From positions 1-64,000 of the forward strand of contig NZ_JTDW01000007.1 in NCBI RefSeq assembly GCF_000943565.1: DNA of 64,000 nt, written 5' to 3'. The stretch is from Neotamlana sedimentorum. GTDB lineage: Bacteria; Bacteroidota; Bacteroidia; Flavobacteriales; Flavobacteriaceae. Positions 28,986 to 38,816 of the stretch are shown here, piece by piece. Within the stretch, counting starts at the first letter, position 1. Each line of letters begins with the position of its first letter. The notes beneath the pieces were generated by a model that had not been told where the DNA came from, searched no databases, and saw only the letters and a program-made list of their open reading frames with translations. The position numbers and the translations under genes were made by a program.

Positions 28986-30386
28986 TTAAAGCCATTTTAT
29001 AGTAAAGTCTACTACTTTTTGCTTAAAGTTTGTGTATGGTGGAAATAATACTTTTAATGGTGCCGACCAATAACTTTTTAAAACAGCGCGCTCGTTAGAG
29101 AAGGCTTTAAACCCAAAATAACTATGCGATTTACCTATTCCGCTATTGTTAATACCACCAAACGGCAATTCATGATTTGTAAAATGTATTTCGGTACTAT
29201 TTATACAAGTACCACCAGATCGTGTATTTTTAATAACATAGTTGGTGTTTTTTTTACTTTTGCTATACATGTAAAGCGCTAAAGGACGCGCTTTTGAATT
29301 GATATAACTAACAACTTCATTTAAATTTTTATAGGTTTTTATGGGAAGTATTGGTCCAAAAATCTCTTCGTTCAGTAACGGGTTCCTTTCTGGTATTTTT
29401 GAGATTAGTGTGGGTTCAATATAATTATCGTTAGCATTATAGTTTCCGCCTTTGTGTATTATAGCTTTGTCTTCTTTTGCTGCCTCAATATAACTGGTTA
29501 ATCGTTTAAAATGTTTCTCGTTTACAACGCGCCCAAAAGATTTAGATTTTTCAGGTTTTTTTGAGTAATAATTATCCATTGTCATTTTAAAAGCTTCAAT
29601 AAAAGCCTCTTTTTTACTTTCGTGTACCAAAACATAATCTGGAGCTATACAAGTTTGCCCAGTATTTAGGTATTTACCCCAAACTATGCTTTTAACAGCG
29701 GTTTGCACATTAGCTGTTTCATCTACTACTGTAGGCGATTTACCTCCCAGTTCTAAAGTTACCGAAGCTAAATGTTTTGATGCCGCTTCCATAATAATTT
29801 TACCAACAGCAGGCGAACCTGTAAAGAAAATATGATTAAAGGGCAATTTTAATAAATGCTTAGAAACCTCAACATCGCCTTCAACCAAAGCAATTTCGTT
29901 TTCATTAAATACATCTTTTACAATTTTTGCCATAACACGTGAGGTATTTGGCGTCATTTCAGAAGGTTTTAAAATAACCGTATTTCCTGCCGCAATTGCA
30001 GAAACTAAAGGACAAAATGTTAAATTAACCGGATAATTCCATGGCGAAATAATTAAACAAACACCTTTAGGCTCGTATTTAATCCATGAGGTTGTACCTA
30101 ACAAAGCTAATGGCGTACCTACATGTTTATTACGCATCCAAGATTTTAGATTTGAAATAGCAACTTTTATTTCTTTAATAACAAGATATAGCTCTGTTAA
30201 ATCGGTTTCTATATATGGCTTTTTAAAATCGGCGTAAAGCGCTTCTCTAATATCTTGTTTATAGGTTTTCTCAAGGGCAACCTTTAATGTTTTTAGTTTT
30301 TTTATTCGTTGCTTATAATTGCTGTTTCCTATGTTAAATTGATTTTCCTTTTGTGAATTAAAAAGTTGTAAATAGGGGTTTTTCAA
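28986..30386 (-). CDS. Aldehyde dehydrogenase (class 3-like)
   Basis: NAD(P)-dependent aldehyde oxidation; 466 residues, the usual length for the class 3 family with a hydrophobic C-terminal tail (FTIKWL). Key residues are in place: the catalytic Cys in NTGQTCIAPDY, the Glu in TLELGGKSPTV, the SPWNYP cofactor region and the EIFGP motif. The frame starts at a TTG (30386); the first in-frame ATG lies about 80 residues later, beyond conserved N-terminal sequence, so TTG must be the start. The gene is transcribed alone, divergent from polA. Confidence 0.93.
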   Translation of the reverse strand: MKNPYLQLFNSQKENQFNIGNSNYKQRIKKLKTLKVALEKTYKQDIREALYADFKKPYIETDLTELYLVIKEIKVAISNLKSWMRNKHVGTPLALLGTTSWIKYEPKGVCLIISPWNYPVNLTFCPLVSAIAAGNTVILKPSEMTPNTSRVMAKIVKDVFNENEIALVEGDVEVSKHLLKLPFNHIFFTGSPAVGKIIMEAASKHLASVTLELGGKSPTVVDETANVQTAVKSIVWGKYLNTGQTCIAPDYVLVHESKKEAFIEAFKMTMDNYYSKKPEKSKSFGRVVNEKHFKRLTSYIEAAKEDKAIIHKGGNYNANDNYIEPTLISKIPERNPLLNEEIFGPILPIKTYKNLNEVVSYINSKARPLALYMYSKSKKNTNYVIKNTRSGGTCINSTEIHFTNHELPFGGINNSGIGKSHSYFGFKAFSNERAVLKSYWSAPLKVLFPPYTNFKQKVVDFTIKWL

Positions 30387-30487
30387 AGCTTATAGATTTT
30401 ATTTATCTTAAAAATACAAATTGCAATTCAATTAATTTATAATCTTTACTAGATTTCGTAGTTTTACGTACTTTCAAATTCAAATAA

Positions 30488-33334
30488 ATGTCAGATAAAA
30501 AACGCCTTTTTTTAGTAGATGCTTACGCTTTAATTTTCCGTGGGTATTATGCCTTTATAAAAAATCCTAGAATTAATTCGCAAGGTATAGATACTTCTGC
30601 CATTATGGGTTTTATGAACTCGCTTTTAGATGTTATTAAACGTGAGCGCCCAGACCATTTAGCAGTATGTTTTGATAAAGGCGGAAGTGCCGACAGAGTT
30701 GAAATGTTCGAGGCTTACAAAGCTAATCGTGATGAAACACCAGAAGCTATAAAAGTGGCTGTGCCGTATATTCAAAACATTTTAAAAGCCATGCATATTC
30801 CAATAATGGTTAAAGAAGGTTTTGAAGCCGACGACGTTATTGGAACGCTAAGTAAAAAAGCCGAAAAACAAGGTTATACAACCTTTATGGTTACACCCGA
30901 TAAGGATTTTGCTCAATTAGTTTCAGAAAATATTTTTATGTATCGCCCAAAATCGTTTGGTGGTGGTTACGAAACTTGGGGCATTCCTGAAGTACAAAAA
31001 AAGTTTGAGGTTGAAAACCCATTACAGGTCATTGATTATTTAGGAATGATGGGCGATGCCAGTGATAATATTCCAGGATTACCAGGTGTTGGCGATAAAA
31101 CAGCTAAAAAATTTATTAAAGCCTATGGCAGTATGGAAGGTTTGTTTGAAAACATTCATGAGCTTAAAGGCAAAATGAAGGAAAAAGTTGAAGCCAACCA
31201 AGAATTGGGGTTACTTTCAAAAAAACTAGCCACCATTATGCTTGATGTTCCGGTGGAATTTGATGAAAAAGATTTTGAAATGTGTGATCCAGATATTGAA
31301 GCTGTGAAAGCCATTTTTCAAGAATTAGAGTTTAGACGCTTAACCGATAACTTTGTAAAAACCTTTGCTTCTGAAGCTGATAACGGTTCCGCGGAAGCGA
31401 AAAAAACAGAAACTGAGGTTAAACCCAAAACAACCTCAACTGCAGGAGCTGGTCAATTTTCCTTATTTGGTGGCGATGTTAATAGTACTGATACTGAAAC
31501 GAGTTCGGAATCTCACACCCGAAAAACTGCCGAAAACACAAGTCATTTTTACCAAAGCGTAGCTTCTGGAATGGCAACAAAACTGTTTATTAAAAATTTA
31601 ATGAACCAAACCTCGGTGTGTTTCGATACGGAAACTACGGGTTTAAATCCGTTAACTGCCCAATTGGTTGGTATTGCATTTTCATGGGAAGTTGGTAAAG
31701 GCTTTTACTTACCTTTTCCAAAAGATAAAACCGAAACACAAGAACTTATTGAACAGTTACGTCCGTTTTTTGAAAGTGAAACCATCGAAAAAATTGGTCA
31801 GAATTTAAAATATGATATTAAAGTTTTAGCCAAATACAACATATCTGTAAAAGGCAAATTGTTCGATACCATGTTAGCGCATTACTTAATTAACCCAGAT
31901 ATGCGCCATAACATGGATGTATTGGCAGAAACCTATTTGAATTATACACCAATTTCTATAACAGAGCTTATTGGTAAAAAAGGGAAAAATCAGTTATCCA
32001 TGCGCGATGTTCCTTTAGAAAAACAAACAGAATATGCTGTTGAAGATGCCGACATTACCCTGCAACTAAAAGAACATTTTCAAAACGAATTAGGAGAAGC
32101 CAACACACAAACGTTGTTCGATGATATTGAAATTCCGCTATTGCGTGTTTTAGCAGCTATGGAATTGGAAGGTATTAATTTAGATAAAGACTTTTTAGCA
32201 TCATTAGCCGAACAACTTAACAACGATATCGCTTCACTTGAAAAAAGCATTTACGAAGCAGCTGGAGAAGAATTCAACATTGCTTCACCAAAACAATTAG
32301 GCATTATTTTATTTGAAAAAATGAAATTGGTTGACAAGCCTAAAAAAACCAAAACGGGTCAATATTCTACAGCCGAAGATGTATTAAGTTATTTGGCCAA
32401 AGACCACGAAATTATTAGAAAAATCATCGATTTTAGAGGTTTAAGCAAGCTAAAAAGCACTTATGTTGATGCTTTACCACTACAAGTTGAAGAAGCTACA
32501 GGTCGCGTACATACCGATTATATGCAAACCGTTGCAGCTACCGGACGTTTAAGTAGTAACAACCCCAACTTACAAAATATTCCTATTCGTACCGAACGCG
32601 GTCGCCAAGTAAGAAAGGCTTTTATTCCGCGAAGCGAAGACTACACGCTTCTTGCTGCCGATTATAGCCAAATAGAATTACGCATTATTGCCGCTTTAAG
32701 CGAAGAAGAAACCATGATTGAAGCTTTTAAAAATGGTGAAGATATTCACGCTTCAACGGCTGCAAAAGTGTTTAATGTTGCTATTGATGATGTTACTCGC
32801 GAACAACGTAGCAACGCAAAAACCGTAAATTTTGGTATTATTTATGGCGTTTCAGCTTTTGGTTTAAGTAACCAAACCGATTTATCGCGTAGCGAAGCCA
32901 AAGAATTAATTGACACCTATTACGAAACCTACCCAAAGTTAAAAAACTACATAAGCAAACAGGTAGATTTTGCCAGAGATCATGGTTATGTACAAACCGT
33001 TTTAGGTCGTCGCCGCTATTTAAAAGATATTAATTCCAGAAACGGTGTGGTTCGTGGCGCTGCAGAGCGTAATGCTGTTAACGCACCAATACAAGGTAGT
33101 GCCGCCGACATTATTAAACTAGCTATGATTGCCATTTATAATAAATTAGAAGCTGGTAACTATAAAACTAAAATGTTATTACAAGTACACGATGAATTGG
33201 TTTTCGACGTTTATAAACCAGAACTAGAAGAAGTTTCAAACCTAATAAAAACCGAAATGGAAAACGCTTATAAATTAACTGTTCCTTTAGACGTTGAATT
33301 AGATACTGGAAACAACTGGTTAGAGGCTCACTAA
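30488..33334 (+). CDS. polA: DNA polymerase I
   Basis: Repair and Okazaki-fragment-processing polymerase, 948 residues. It has all three activities by motif: 5' nuclease (residues 1-290, LFLVDAYALIFRGYYAF, DKGGSADR, EADDVIG, GDASDNIPG), 3'-5' exonuclease (FDTETTGLNP, NLKYDIKVL, YAVEDAD) and family A polymerase (ADYSQIELRI, RSNAKTVNFGIIYG, QVHDELVFD). A Ser/Thr/Lys-rich linker lies between the nuclease and exonuclease parts (about 300-350). It heads a run of genes on the plus strand, with the DUF4421 gene 14 bp later. Confidence 0.98.
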   Translation: MSDKKRLFLVDAYALIFRGYYAFIKNPRINSQGIDTSAIMGFMNSLLDVIKRERPDHLAVCFDKGGSADRVEMFEAYKANRDETPEAIKVAVPYIQNILKAMHIPIMVKEGFEADDVIGTLSKKAEKQGYTTFMVTPDKDFAQLVSENIFMYRPKSFGGGYETWGIPEVQKKFEVENPLQVIDYLGMMGDASDNIPGLPGVGDKTAKKFIKAYGSMEGLFENIHELKGKMKEKVEANQELGLLSKKLATIMLDVPVEFDEKDFEMCDPDIEAVKAIFQELEFRRLTDNFVKTFASEADNGSAEAKKTETEVKPKTTSTAGAGQFSLFGGDVNSTDTETSSESHTRKTAENTSHFYQSVASGMATKLFIKNLMNQTSVCFDTETTGLNPLTAQLVGIAFSWEVGKGFYLPFPKDKTETQELIEQLRPFFESETIEKIGQNLKYDIKVLAKYNISVKGKLFDTMLAHYLINPDMRHNMDVLAETYLNYTPISITELIGKKGKNQLSMRDVPLEKQTEYAVEDADITLQLKEHFQNELGEANTQTLFDDIEIPLLRVLAAMELEGINLDKDFLASLAEQLNNDIASLEKSIYEAAGEEFNIASPKQLGIILFEKMKLVDKPKKTKTGQYSTAEDVLSYLAKDHEIIRKIIDFRGLSKLKSTYVDALPLQVEEATGRVHTDYMQTVAATGRLSSNNPNLQNIPIRTERGRQVRKAFIPRSEDYTLLAADYSQIELRIIAALSEEETMIEAFKNGEDIHASTAAKVFNVAIDDVTREQRSNAKTVNFGIIYGVSAFGLSNQTDLSRSEAKELIDTYYETYPKLKNYISKQVDFARDHGYVQTVLGRRRYLKDINSRNGVVRGAAERNAVNAPIQGSAADIIKLAMIAIYNKLEAGNYKTKMLLQVHDELVFDVYKPELEEVSNLIKTEMENAYKLTVPLDVELDTGNNWLEAH

Positions 33335-33348
33335 ACATAAAACCATTT

Positions 33349-34272
33349 ATGAAAACCTACAGCGCTTGTTTTATAATGTCTTTGTTTTTTTTAACTAATG
33401 CCAACGCCCAAGATATTGTAAAATTAAACAACTATTTAATTACCAAAGTTTCTATAAACCGCCAAACAGAAATTCTATCGGTAAATGAAGACATAAATAA
33501 CGAGCGCTACACCATTGAAGCTACCAACGATTTAAGAACAAAACTTGCGGCAAATTATAAATTTTTGGGTTTCGGTTTTGGGTTTTCGCCACCACAAAGC
33601 GATAGGAAATCTAAGTTTCTGGAGGCTAAACTCAATGTGTTTTTAAGTAAATGGATTTTTGGTGCAAATTTTAGCAGAATTAAAGGCTTCTACGAACAAA
33701 ATATTAATTTAGAAAACCTCGACCGAGACTTTCCAGATCTTAAATCTACAAGCTATAGATTTTCTGCTGGCTATTTATTAAACGACCGTTTTTCGTATAA
33801 ACATTTGTTTCAGCTTAATGAATGGCAACGTGAAAGTTCAGGTAGTTTTATTCCAAGTTTTACTTACAGATACAATCGTATTTCAGATTTTATTGATGGC
33901 GATAAAGTGGTTCAGCATAATTCCGATTTCACCATATCGCCCGCCTATTATTACACTTGGTGTGTAGACCAAAATTGGTTTGTAACACCTGCTATTAGTC
34001 CTAAATTTGGTATGCGATTCTCGAAAGACGATACCAATAAAGAAACCTATTTTACCCGCGGATTTAATTTTAGATTACAATTTGGGTTTACCAACGAGCG
34101 TGTTGCTGCTGGTGCTACTTTTACTTTTGAGAGCAACAACATAAACTACCGCTCTACAAGAAGTACGATTAACGATAGAAACCATGCACAACTCTATTTT
34201 GCTTATCGATTTAATGCTCCGAAATTTTTACAACGCACCGTAGAATCTATTGAGCGTGAGTTTAGGTTGTAA
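33349..34272 (+). CDS. DUF4421-type outer membrane barrel protein
   Basis: A 307-residue exported protein with a signal peptide ending in ANAQ. The body alternates short amphipathic strands (for example YKFLGFGFGFSPP, SYRFSAGYLLNDRFSY, GFNFRLQFGFTNERVAAG) and ends in an aromatic strand, fitting an outer membrane barrel of the DUF4421 family. No function is known to me. It begins 14 bp after polA, so it is likely on the same transcript, but nothing connects its role to replication. Confidence 0.8.
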   Translation: MKTYSACFIMSLFFLTNANAQDIVKLNNYLITKVSINRQTEILSVNEDINNERYTIEATNDLRTKLAANYKFLGFGFGFSPPQSDRKSKFLEAKLNVFLSKWIFGANFSRIKGFYEQNINLENLDRDFPDLKSTSYRFSAGYLLNDRFSYKHLFQLNEWQRESSGSFIPSFTYRYNRISDFIDGDKVVQHNSDFTISPAYYYTWCVDQNWFVTPAISPKFGMRFSKDDTNKETYFTRGFNFRLQFGFTNERVAAGATFTFESNNINYRSTRSTINDRNHAQLYFAYRFNAPKFLQRTVESIEREFRL

Positions 34273-34284
34273 ATTAAGATGTAA

Positions 34285-34671
34285 ATGAAAACTATTTTAG
34301 TTACTTGCGCTATCATTTTAAAAGATGACAAAGTTTTTGCTTTTCAAAGAAGTGAAAAAATGAAGCTACCATTAAAATGGGAATTTGCAGGTGGAAAAAT
34401 AGAACCTAACGAATCAGAAATTGATTGTATTAAACGCGAAATTAAAGAAGAGCTTAATATTGAAATACATGTTAAACAGCGATTAACACCGGTAACACAT
34501 CAATACCCCGATTTTAAAATTAAATTAATTCCTTTTGTAGCTAATTATGTAAATGGAAATTTAATTTTAAGAGAACACGCCTACTTTGTTTTAGCAAAAA
34601 AAGAAGAATTACTAGATTTGGATTGGGCTGAAGCAGATATCCCAATTTTAAAAGAATTTTTATCATTATGA
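34285..34671 (+). CDS. MutT-like Nudix hydrolase
   Basis: A 128-residue Nudix protein of the nucleoside triphosphate pyrophosphohydrolase type. The Nudix box is intact: GGKIEPNES, seven residues, then REIKEELNI, giving the Glu set for Mg2+. The N-terminus VTCAIILKDDKVFAFQRSEK and the WEFAGG segment resemble MutT/CTP-pyrophosphohydrolase relatives. It likely hydrolyses an oxidised or unusual (d)NTP. Its stop overlaps the start of the helicase gene (ATGA at 34668-34671), implying translational coupling. It begins 12 bp after the DUF4421 gene. Confidence 0.92.
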   Translation: MKTILVTCAIILKDDKVFAFQRSEKMKLPLKWEFAGGKIEPNESEIDCIKREIKEELNIEIHVKQRLTPVTHQYPDFKIKLIPFVANYVNGNLILREHAYFVLAKKEELLDLDWAEADIPILKEFLSL

Positions 34672-37600
34672 ATCAAGGAATTTACGAAGCATTAATAACA
34701 CAACTTATAAATGAAAAATTAAATCTTCTTGATGATGAAAAATTTTATATAAAAAAAAATAAAATTGATAAAGAAGAAGCTTCTAGAGTTCTTTCGACAC
34801 ATTTAGCAATAGCTTTCAACAATGCTTTCCAGCTCATTAAAGGTAAGCCTGAATTACAAATTGAGATTTCCAATAAAATTTTAAAACTATTAAAAGAAGA
34901 AATAAACAAGCAAGATTTCGATTGCGATTTAATTGATGCAGAAGGCGAAATTCTGAAAGCTGTATTCAGTAAAGTAGATTCAAGTTACACTGATTTAGAT
35001 TTAAGACTAAAAGAAATAACACCCTACACAAGACTAACACATAGCGAGTTATTTACTGGTGGGAATTCTGGTTTATCCTTAGAAAGTGAACTAAAAAAAG
35101 AAATTTTATCCGCAGATCAAATTAACCTATTAGTTTCATTTATAAAATTTAAAGGAATCATAATTCTTGAAAAAGAACTTCGAGAATTTACAGAACGAGG
35201 GGGAAAACTCAAGGTCATAACCACAACGTATGTTGGCGCAACTGATTATAAGGCGGTGCAGTTATTATCAAAACTTCCCAATACTGAAGTAAAAATATCG
35301 TACAATACAAGTAACGAAAGGTTACATGCTAAAGCTTACCTGTTTTATCGAAACTCAGAGTTTCATACTGCATATATTGGATCTTCAAATTTTTCCCGAT
35401 CTGCATTAACAGATGGACTAGAATGGAACTTAAAAATTACAACTAAAGAAGTAAACCACGTTATTAATAAATTCCAAAAAACATTTGATGCCTATTGGCA
35501 CAGTGAAGATTTTGAAATTTTTGATGATGCTATACATAAAGAAAAACTACAAAGTGCACTTAAGTATAGTAAGTTTAGTAAACCGCAAGAAATAAATACA
35601 ACATTTTTTGACATAAAACCTTTTCCTTATCAAAACGAAATTTTAGAAAAACTAGAAGTTGAAAGAGAAACACACAATCACTATAGAAACTTGGTTGTGG
35701 CCGCAACAGGCACAGGTAAAACAGTTATTTCAGCATTCGACTACAAACGTTTTAGACAAAACAATTCTTCTGCAAAGTTGTTATTTCTGGCACATAGAAA
35801 AGAAATAATACAAAAATCATTATCTACTTTTCAAAGTATCTTAAAGAATAATAATATTGGCGAATTATGGGTTGATGGTTTAGTTCCAGATAATTTTGAA
35901 ATCGTATTTGCATCCGTACAATCTGTAAAAAATCAATATAAAAACTACAACCTAAATCCGGATTTTTACGATTTCATTATCATAGATGAATGTCACCATC
36001 AAAAAGCGAATAGTTACCGAAAATTAATAGACTATTTTCAACCGAAAATTTTACTTGGTCTTACAGCAACACCTGAAAGAATGGATGGGGAAAATATCCT
36101 TGAAGATTTTGATAATAGGATTGCCGCAGAAATAAGATTACCAGAAGCAATGAATAGAAAGTTACTCTGCCCATTTCAATATTTTGGAATAACCGACAGT
36201 GTTGACTTAACGAATATTACATGGGCTAGAGGAAAATATGTTGCTAGTGAATTAACAAATTTATACACTGAAAACGATAGAAGAGTTAGTGAAGTAATTA
36301 ACGCACTCGAAAAATATACTAAAGACAGCCGTGAAGTAAGAGCATTAGGTTATTGTGTTTCCATGGAACACGCTAAATATATGGCAGAAAAATTTTCACT
36401 AGCAGGATTTAAAGCCGATTATTTAACCAGCAACAATAGCAAAGACAGAGATTTAATTAGAATAAAGTTAGAAAAAAGAGAAATCAACTATCTGTTTGTT
36501 ATTGATATGTTTAACGAAGGAATTGACATTCCTGAAATTGACACTTTACTTTTTTTAAGACCAACAGAAAGTTTAACTATATTTTTACAACAACTTGGTA
36601 GAGGATTGAGACTTCATGAAGAGAAAGACTGTTTAACCGTTTTAGATTTTGTCGGTAATTCTAAACCAGAATATAATTTTGAGCACAAGTTTAGAGCATT
36701 AATTGGTAAAACAAATACTACTGTAAAAAAAGAAGTTGAAGACGATTTTCCTCATCTTCCTTTAGGCTGCTCTATCATTTTAGAAAAAAAGACAAAAGAA
36801 ACAATTCTTAAAAATATATCAGCTGTAACATCATTAAACAAAACCAAACTAATTCAAAGAATACAACAATTTCAAAACGAAACACATTTACCATTAACAA
36901 TAGGAAACTTTAGCACATTTTATAATATTCCAATTCAATATATTTATAAAAGAGGAAGTTGGAAACGTTTATGTCAGTTAGCAGGAAAAATAGAAAATTT
37001 TAATTCGATAAACGAAAAAGATATTGTTTCAGCCATTTTAAACAAATGGATGTCTACAAATTCATTAAGTTATTTCTCTTTCATTTTAAAAATTGCAAAA
37101 CAGAATTTTATGGTAAATATTTCAAATTTAAATGACAATGAAAAAACCATGCTTTTAATGTTGCATTATGATATTTGGCAGAAAGAAGGTGGTTTTGATT
37201 CTTTAGAAAAAAGCATACATCAAATAGGAACTAACCCCATTTTAGTTGAAGAAATAAAGGAAGTTTTAGAGTTTTTAATAAATAAAATAGACTTTAAAGA
37301 GCTACCAATTAAACTTCCTTACAAACAACCTTTAAAATTACATAATCGCTACACAAGAGACCAAATTTTAGCTGCATTTAAATTTAGTAGTTTTAGCAAA
37401 AAATCATCTAATCGAGAAGGAACTGCATTGAATAAAGACTTAAATACTGAATTACTTTTTATCAACCTTATAAAATCTGACGAAAACTTTTCACCAACTA
37501 CGATGTATGATGATTATGCAGTAAATGAATTACTATTTCATTGGCAAACGCAAAACTCTGCAAGACCCGATAAAGGAAAAGGACTGTCCTATATAAAACA

Positions 37601-37802
37601 CCAAGAAGAAAATAAACGAATCTTACTTTTTGTTCGTGAAAAAGCAAAAGATGAATTTGGCAACACAAAAGGTTACGTTTTCATCGGTGAAGGAAATTTA
37701 AAAGACTATTATGGTTCAAAACCCATGAGTATAAATTGGGAATTAAACGAACCTATGCCAAACTATCTTTGGAAAGATGCTGCAAAACTTTCTGTAGGAT
37801 AG
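34668..37802 (+). CDS. PLD-nuclease/DEAD-box helicase/DUF3427 protein
   Basis: A 1044-residue multidomain protein. Residues 1-115 are an unassigned N-terminal part. Residues about 120-285 are a phospholipase D-like nuclease domain with one HKD-type site (H220, K222, then GSSNFS 238-243). Residues about 315-690 are a superfamily 2 helicase: Walker A AATGTGKT (345-352), DECHH (440-444), LTATPER, FNEGID and QQLGRGLR (641-648). The C-terminal 150 residues have the DUF3427 pattern (LLFVREKAKDEFG, YVFIGEGNL, PMSINWELNEPMP). Single HKD sites in PLD nucleases usually need dimerisation. It is coupled to the Nudix gene by a 4-bp overlap. It reads more A-rich than its neighbours, suggestive of transfer. 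Confidence 0.92.
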   Translation: MNQGIYEALITQLINEKLNLLDDEKFYIKKNKIDKEEASRVLSTHLAIAFNNAFQLIKGKPELQIEISNKILKLLKEEINKQDFDCDLIDAEGEILKAVFSKVDSSYTDLDLRLKEITPYTRLTHSELFTGGNSGLSLESELKKEILSADQINLLVSFIKFKGIIILEKELREFTERGGKLKVITTTYVGATDYKAVQLLSKLPNTEVKISYNTSNERLHAKAYLFYRNSEFHTAYIGSSNFSRSALTDGLEWNLKITTKEVNHVINKFQKTFDAYWHSEDFEIFDDAIHKEKLQSALKYSKFSKPQEINTTFFDIKPFPYQNEILEKLEVERETHNHYRNLVVAATGTGKTVISAFDYKRFRQNNSSAKLLFLAHRKEIIQKSLSTFQSILKNNNIGELWVDGLVPDNFEIVFASVQSVKNQYKNYNLNPDFYDFIIIDECHHQKANSYRKLIDYFQPKILLGLTATPERMDGENILEDFDNRIAAEIRLPEAMNRKLLCPFQYFGITDSVDLTNITWARGKYVASELTNLYTENDRRVSEVINALEKYTKDSREVRALGYCVSMEHAKYMAEKFSLAGFKADYLTSNNSKDRDLIRIKLEKREINYLFVIDMFNEGIDIPEIDTLLFLRPTESLTIFLQQLGRGLRLHEEKDCLTVLDFVGNSKPEYNFEHKFRALIGKTNTTVKKEVEDDFPHLPLGCSIILEKKTKETILKNISAVTSLNKTKLIQRIQQFQNETHLPLTIGNFSTFYNIPIQYIYKRGSWKRLCQLAGKIENFNSINEKDIVSAILNKWMSTNSLSYFSFILKIAKQNFMVNISNLNDNEKTMLLMLHYDIWQKEGGFDSLEKSIHQIGTNPILVEEIKEVLEFLINKIDFKELPIKLPYKQPLKLHNRYTRDQILAAFKFSSFSKKSSNREGTALNKDLNTELLFINLIKSDENFSPTTMYDDYAVNELLFHWQTQNSARPDKGKGLSYIKHQEENKRILLFVREKAKDEFGNTKGYVFIGEGNLKDYYGSKPMSINWELNEPMPNYLWKDAAKLSVG

Positions 37803-37871
37803 TGCAAATAAATTCAAAAAACACCAGATTAATTAATCATTCAAAAGCATATATTTATAAAAACATTCATC

Positions 37872-38732
37872 TTGAAACACAAAACTTCTATAACAGGTTA
37901 TTACATCCAAAAGTCAATTTTCTTATTAATAACATTAGCACTTTTACTCGTTTTAAGCTGCTCCGAAAACATATATCAAGAATCTAAAAAAGCATATAAA
38001 AAGCAAGTCAAAACTTTAGGTAAAAGCTTAAGAAATATTCAGCCAGATTCTATAAACAATCAAGCTTTTAATGTTATAGAATCGCAAAACTTTAGTTTAC
38101 GCAAGCCTAATTTCATTATAATTCATCACACCGACCAAGAAAGCTGCGAACAAACCTACCGAACCTTTGCTTTACAACGCACCCAAGTTAGTTCGCATTA
38201 TGTAATTTGTGATGATGGCACCATTACCCAAATGCTTAACGATTTACTTCGCGGTTGGCATGCCGGAAATTCTACCTGGGGCAATGTAACCGATGTAAAC
38301 AGTGTTTCTATTGGCATTGAGCTCGATAACGATGGCGAAGAACCATTTTCGTACGCCCAAATAAACAATTTAACTTGGCTATTAAAAAACCTAACCGAAA
38401 AGTATAAAATACCAAAACAAAACATAATTGGTCATGCCGATATTGCTCCAGGACGAAAAGTAGACCCAAGCGCTTTATTCCCTTGGAAAACCCTTGCCAA
38501 AAGTGGTTATGGTATTTGGTACGACGAAACCAAACTAGATTCAGTAGTTATCGATAGTGCCTTCAACCCTAAAAAAGCATTAAAATTTATTGGCTACAAC
38601 ATTAGTAATCTTGAAAATGTTATTTATTCGTTTAAGCTTCATTTTAACCCGAGTGATGTATCGAAAACACTTTCCGAGAAGGATAAAAAAATATTGATTT
38701 TACTTGAAGATGAAATTTTAAAACTTAAATAA
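37872..38732 (+). CDS. N-acetylmuramoyl-L-alanine amidase, lipoprotein
   Basis: A 286-residue lipoprotein with an Amidase_2 (AmiD-like) domain. The zinc set is visible: IIHHTD near residue 80 and GHADIAPGRKVDPS later, with the active centre HAG in between. It cleaves the amide bond between muramic acid and L-Ala of peptidoglycan. The frame begins with TTG at 37872; an in-frame stop lies upstream and no ATG precedes the domain. TTG gives a clean lipoprotein signal (KHKTSITGYYIQK, hydrophobic run, LVLSC). It lies 69 bp after the helicase gene. Confidence 0.9.
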   Translation: MKHKTSITGYYIQKSIFLLITLALLLVLSCSENIYQESKKAYKKQVKTLGKSLRNIQPDSINNQAFNVIESQNFSLRKPNFIIIHHTDQESCEQTYRTFALQRTQVSSHYVICDDGTITQMLNDLLRGWHAGNSTWGNVTDVNSVSIGIELDNDGEEPFSYAQINNLTWLLKNLTEKYKIPKQNIIGHADIAPGRKVDPSALFPWKTLAKSGYGIWYDETKLDSVVIDSAFNPKKALKFIGYNISNLENVIYSFKLHFNPSDVSKTLSEKDKKILILLEDEILKLK

Positions 38733-38816
38733 ATATTAAATTAAAGCTCATTTAATTAAAATAATTATTGCTTTGTGCTTACTTTAATTAAGAACATAAA
38801 CTGATGCTTAATTTTT

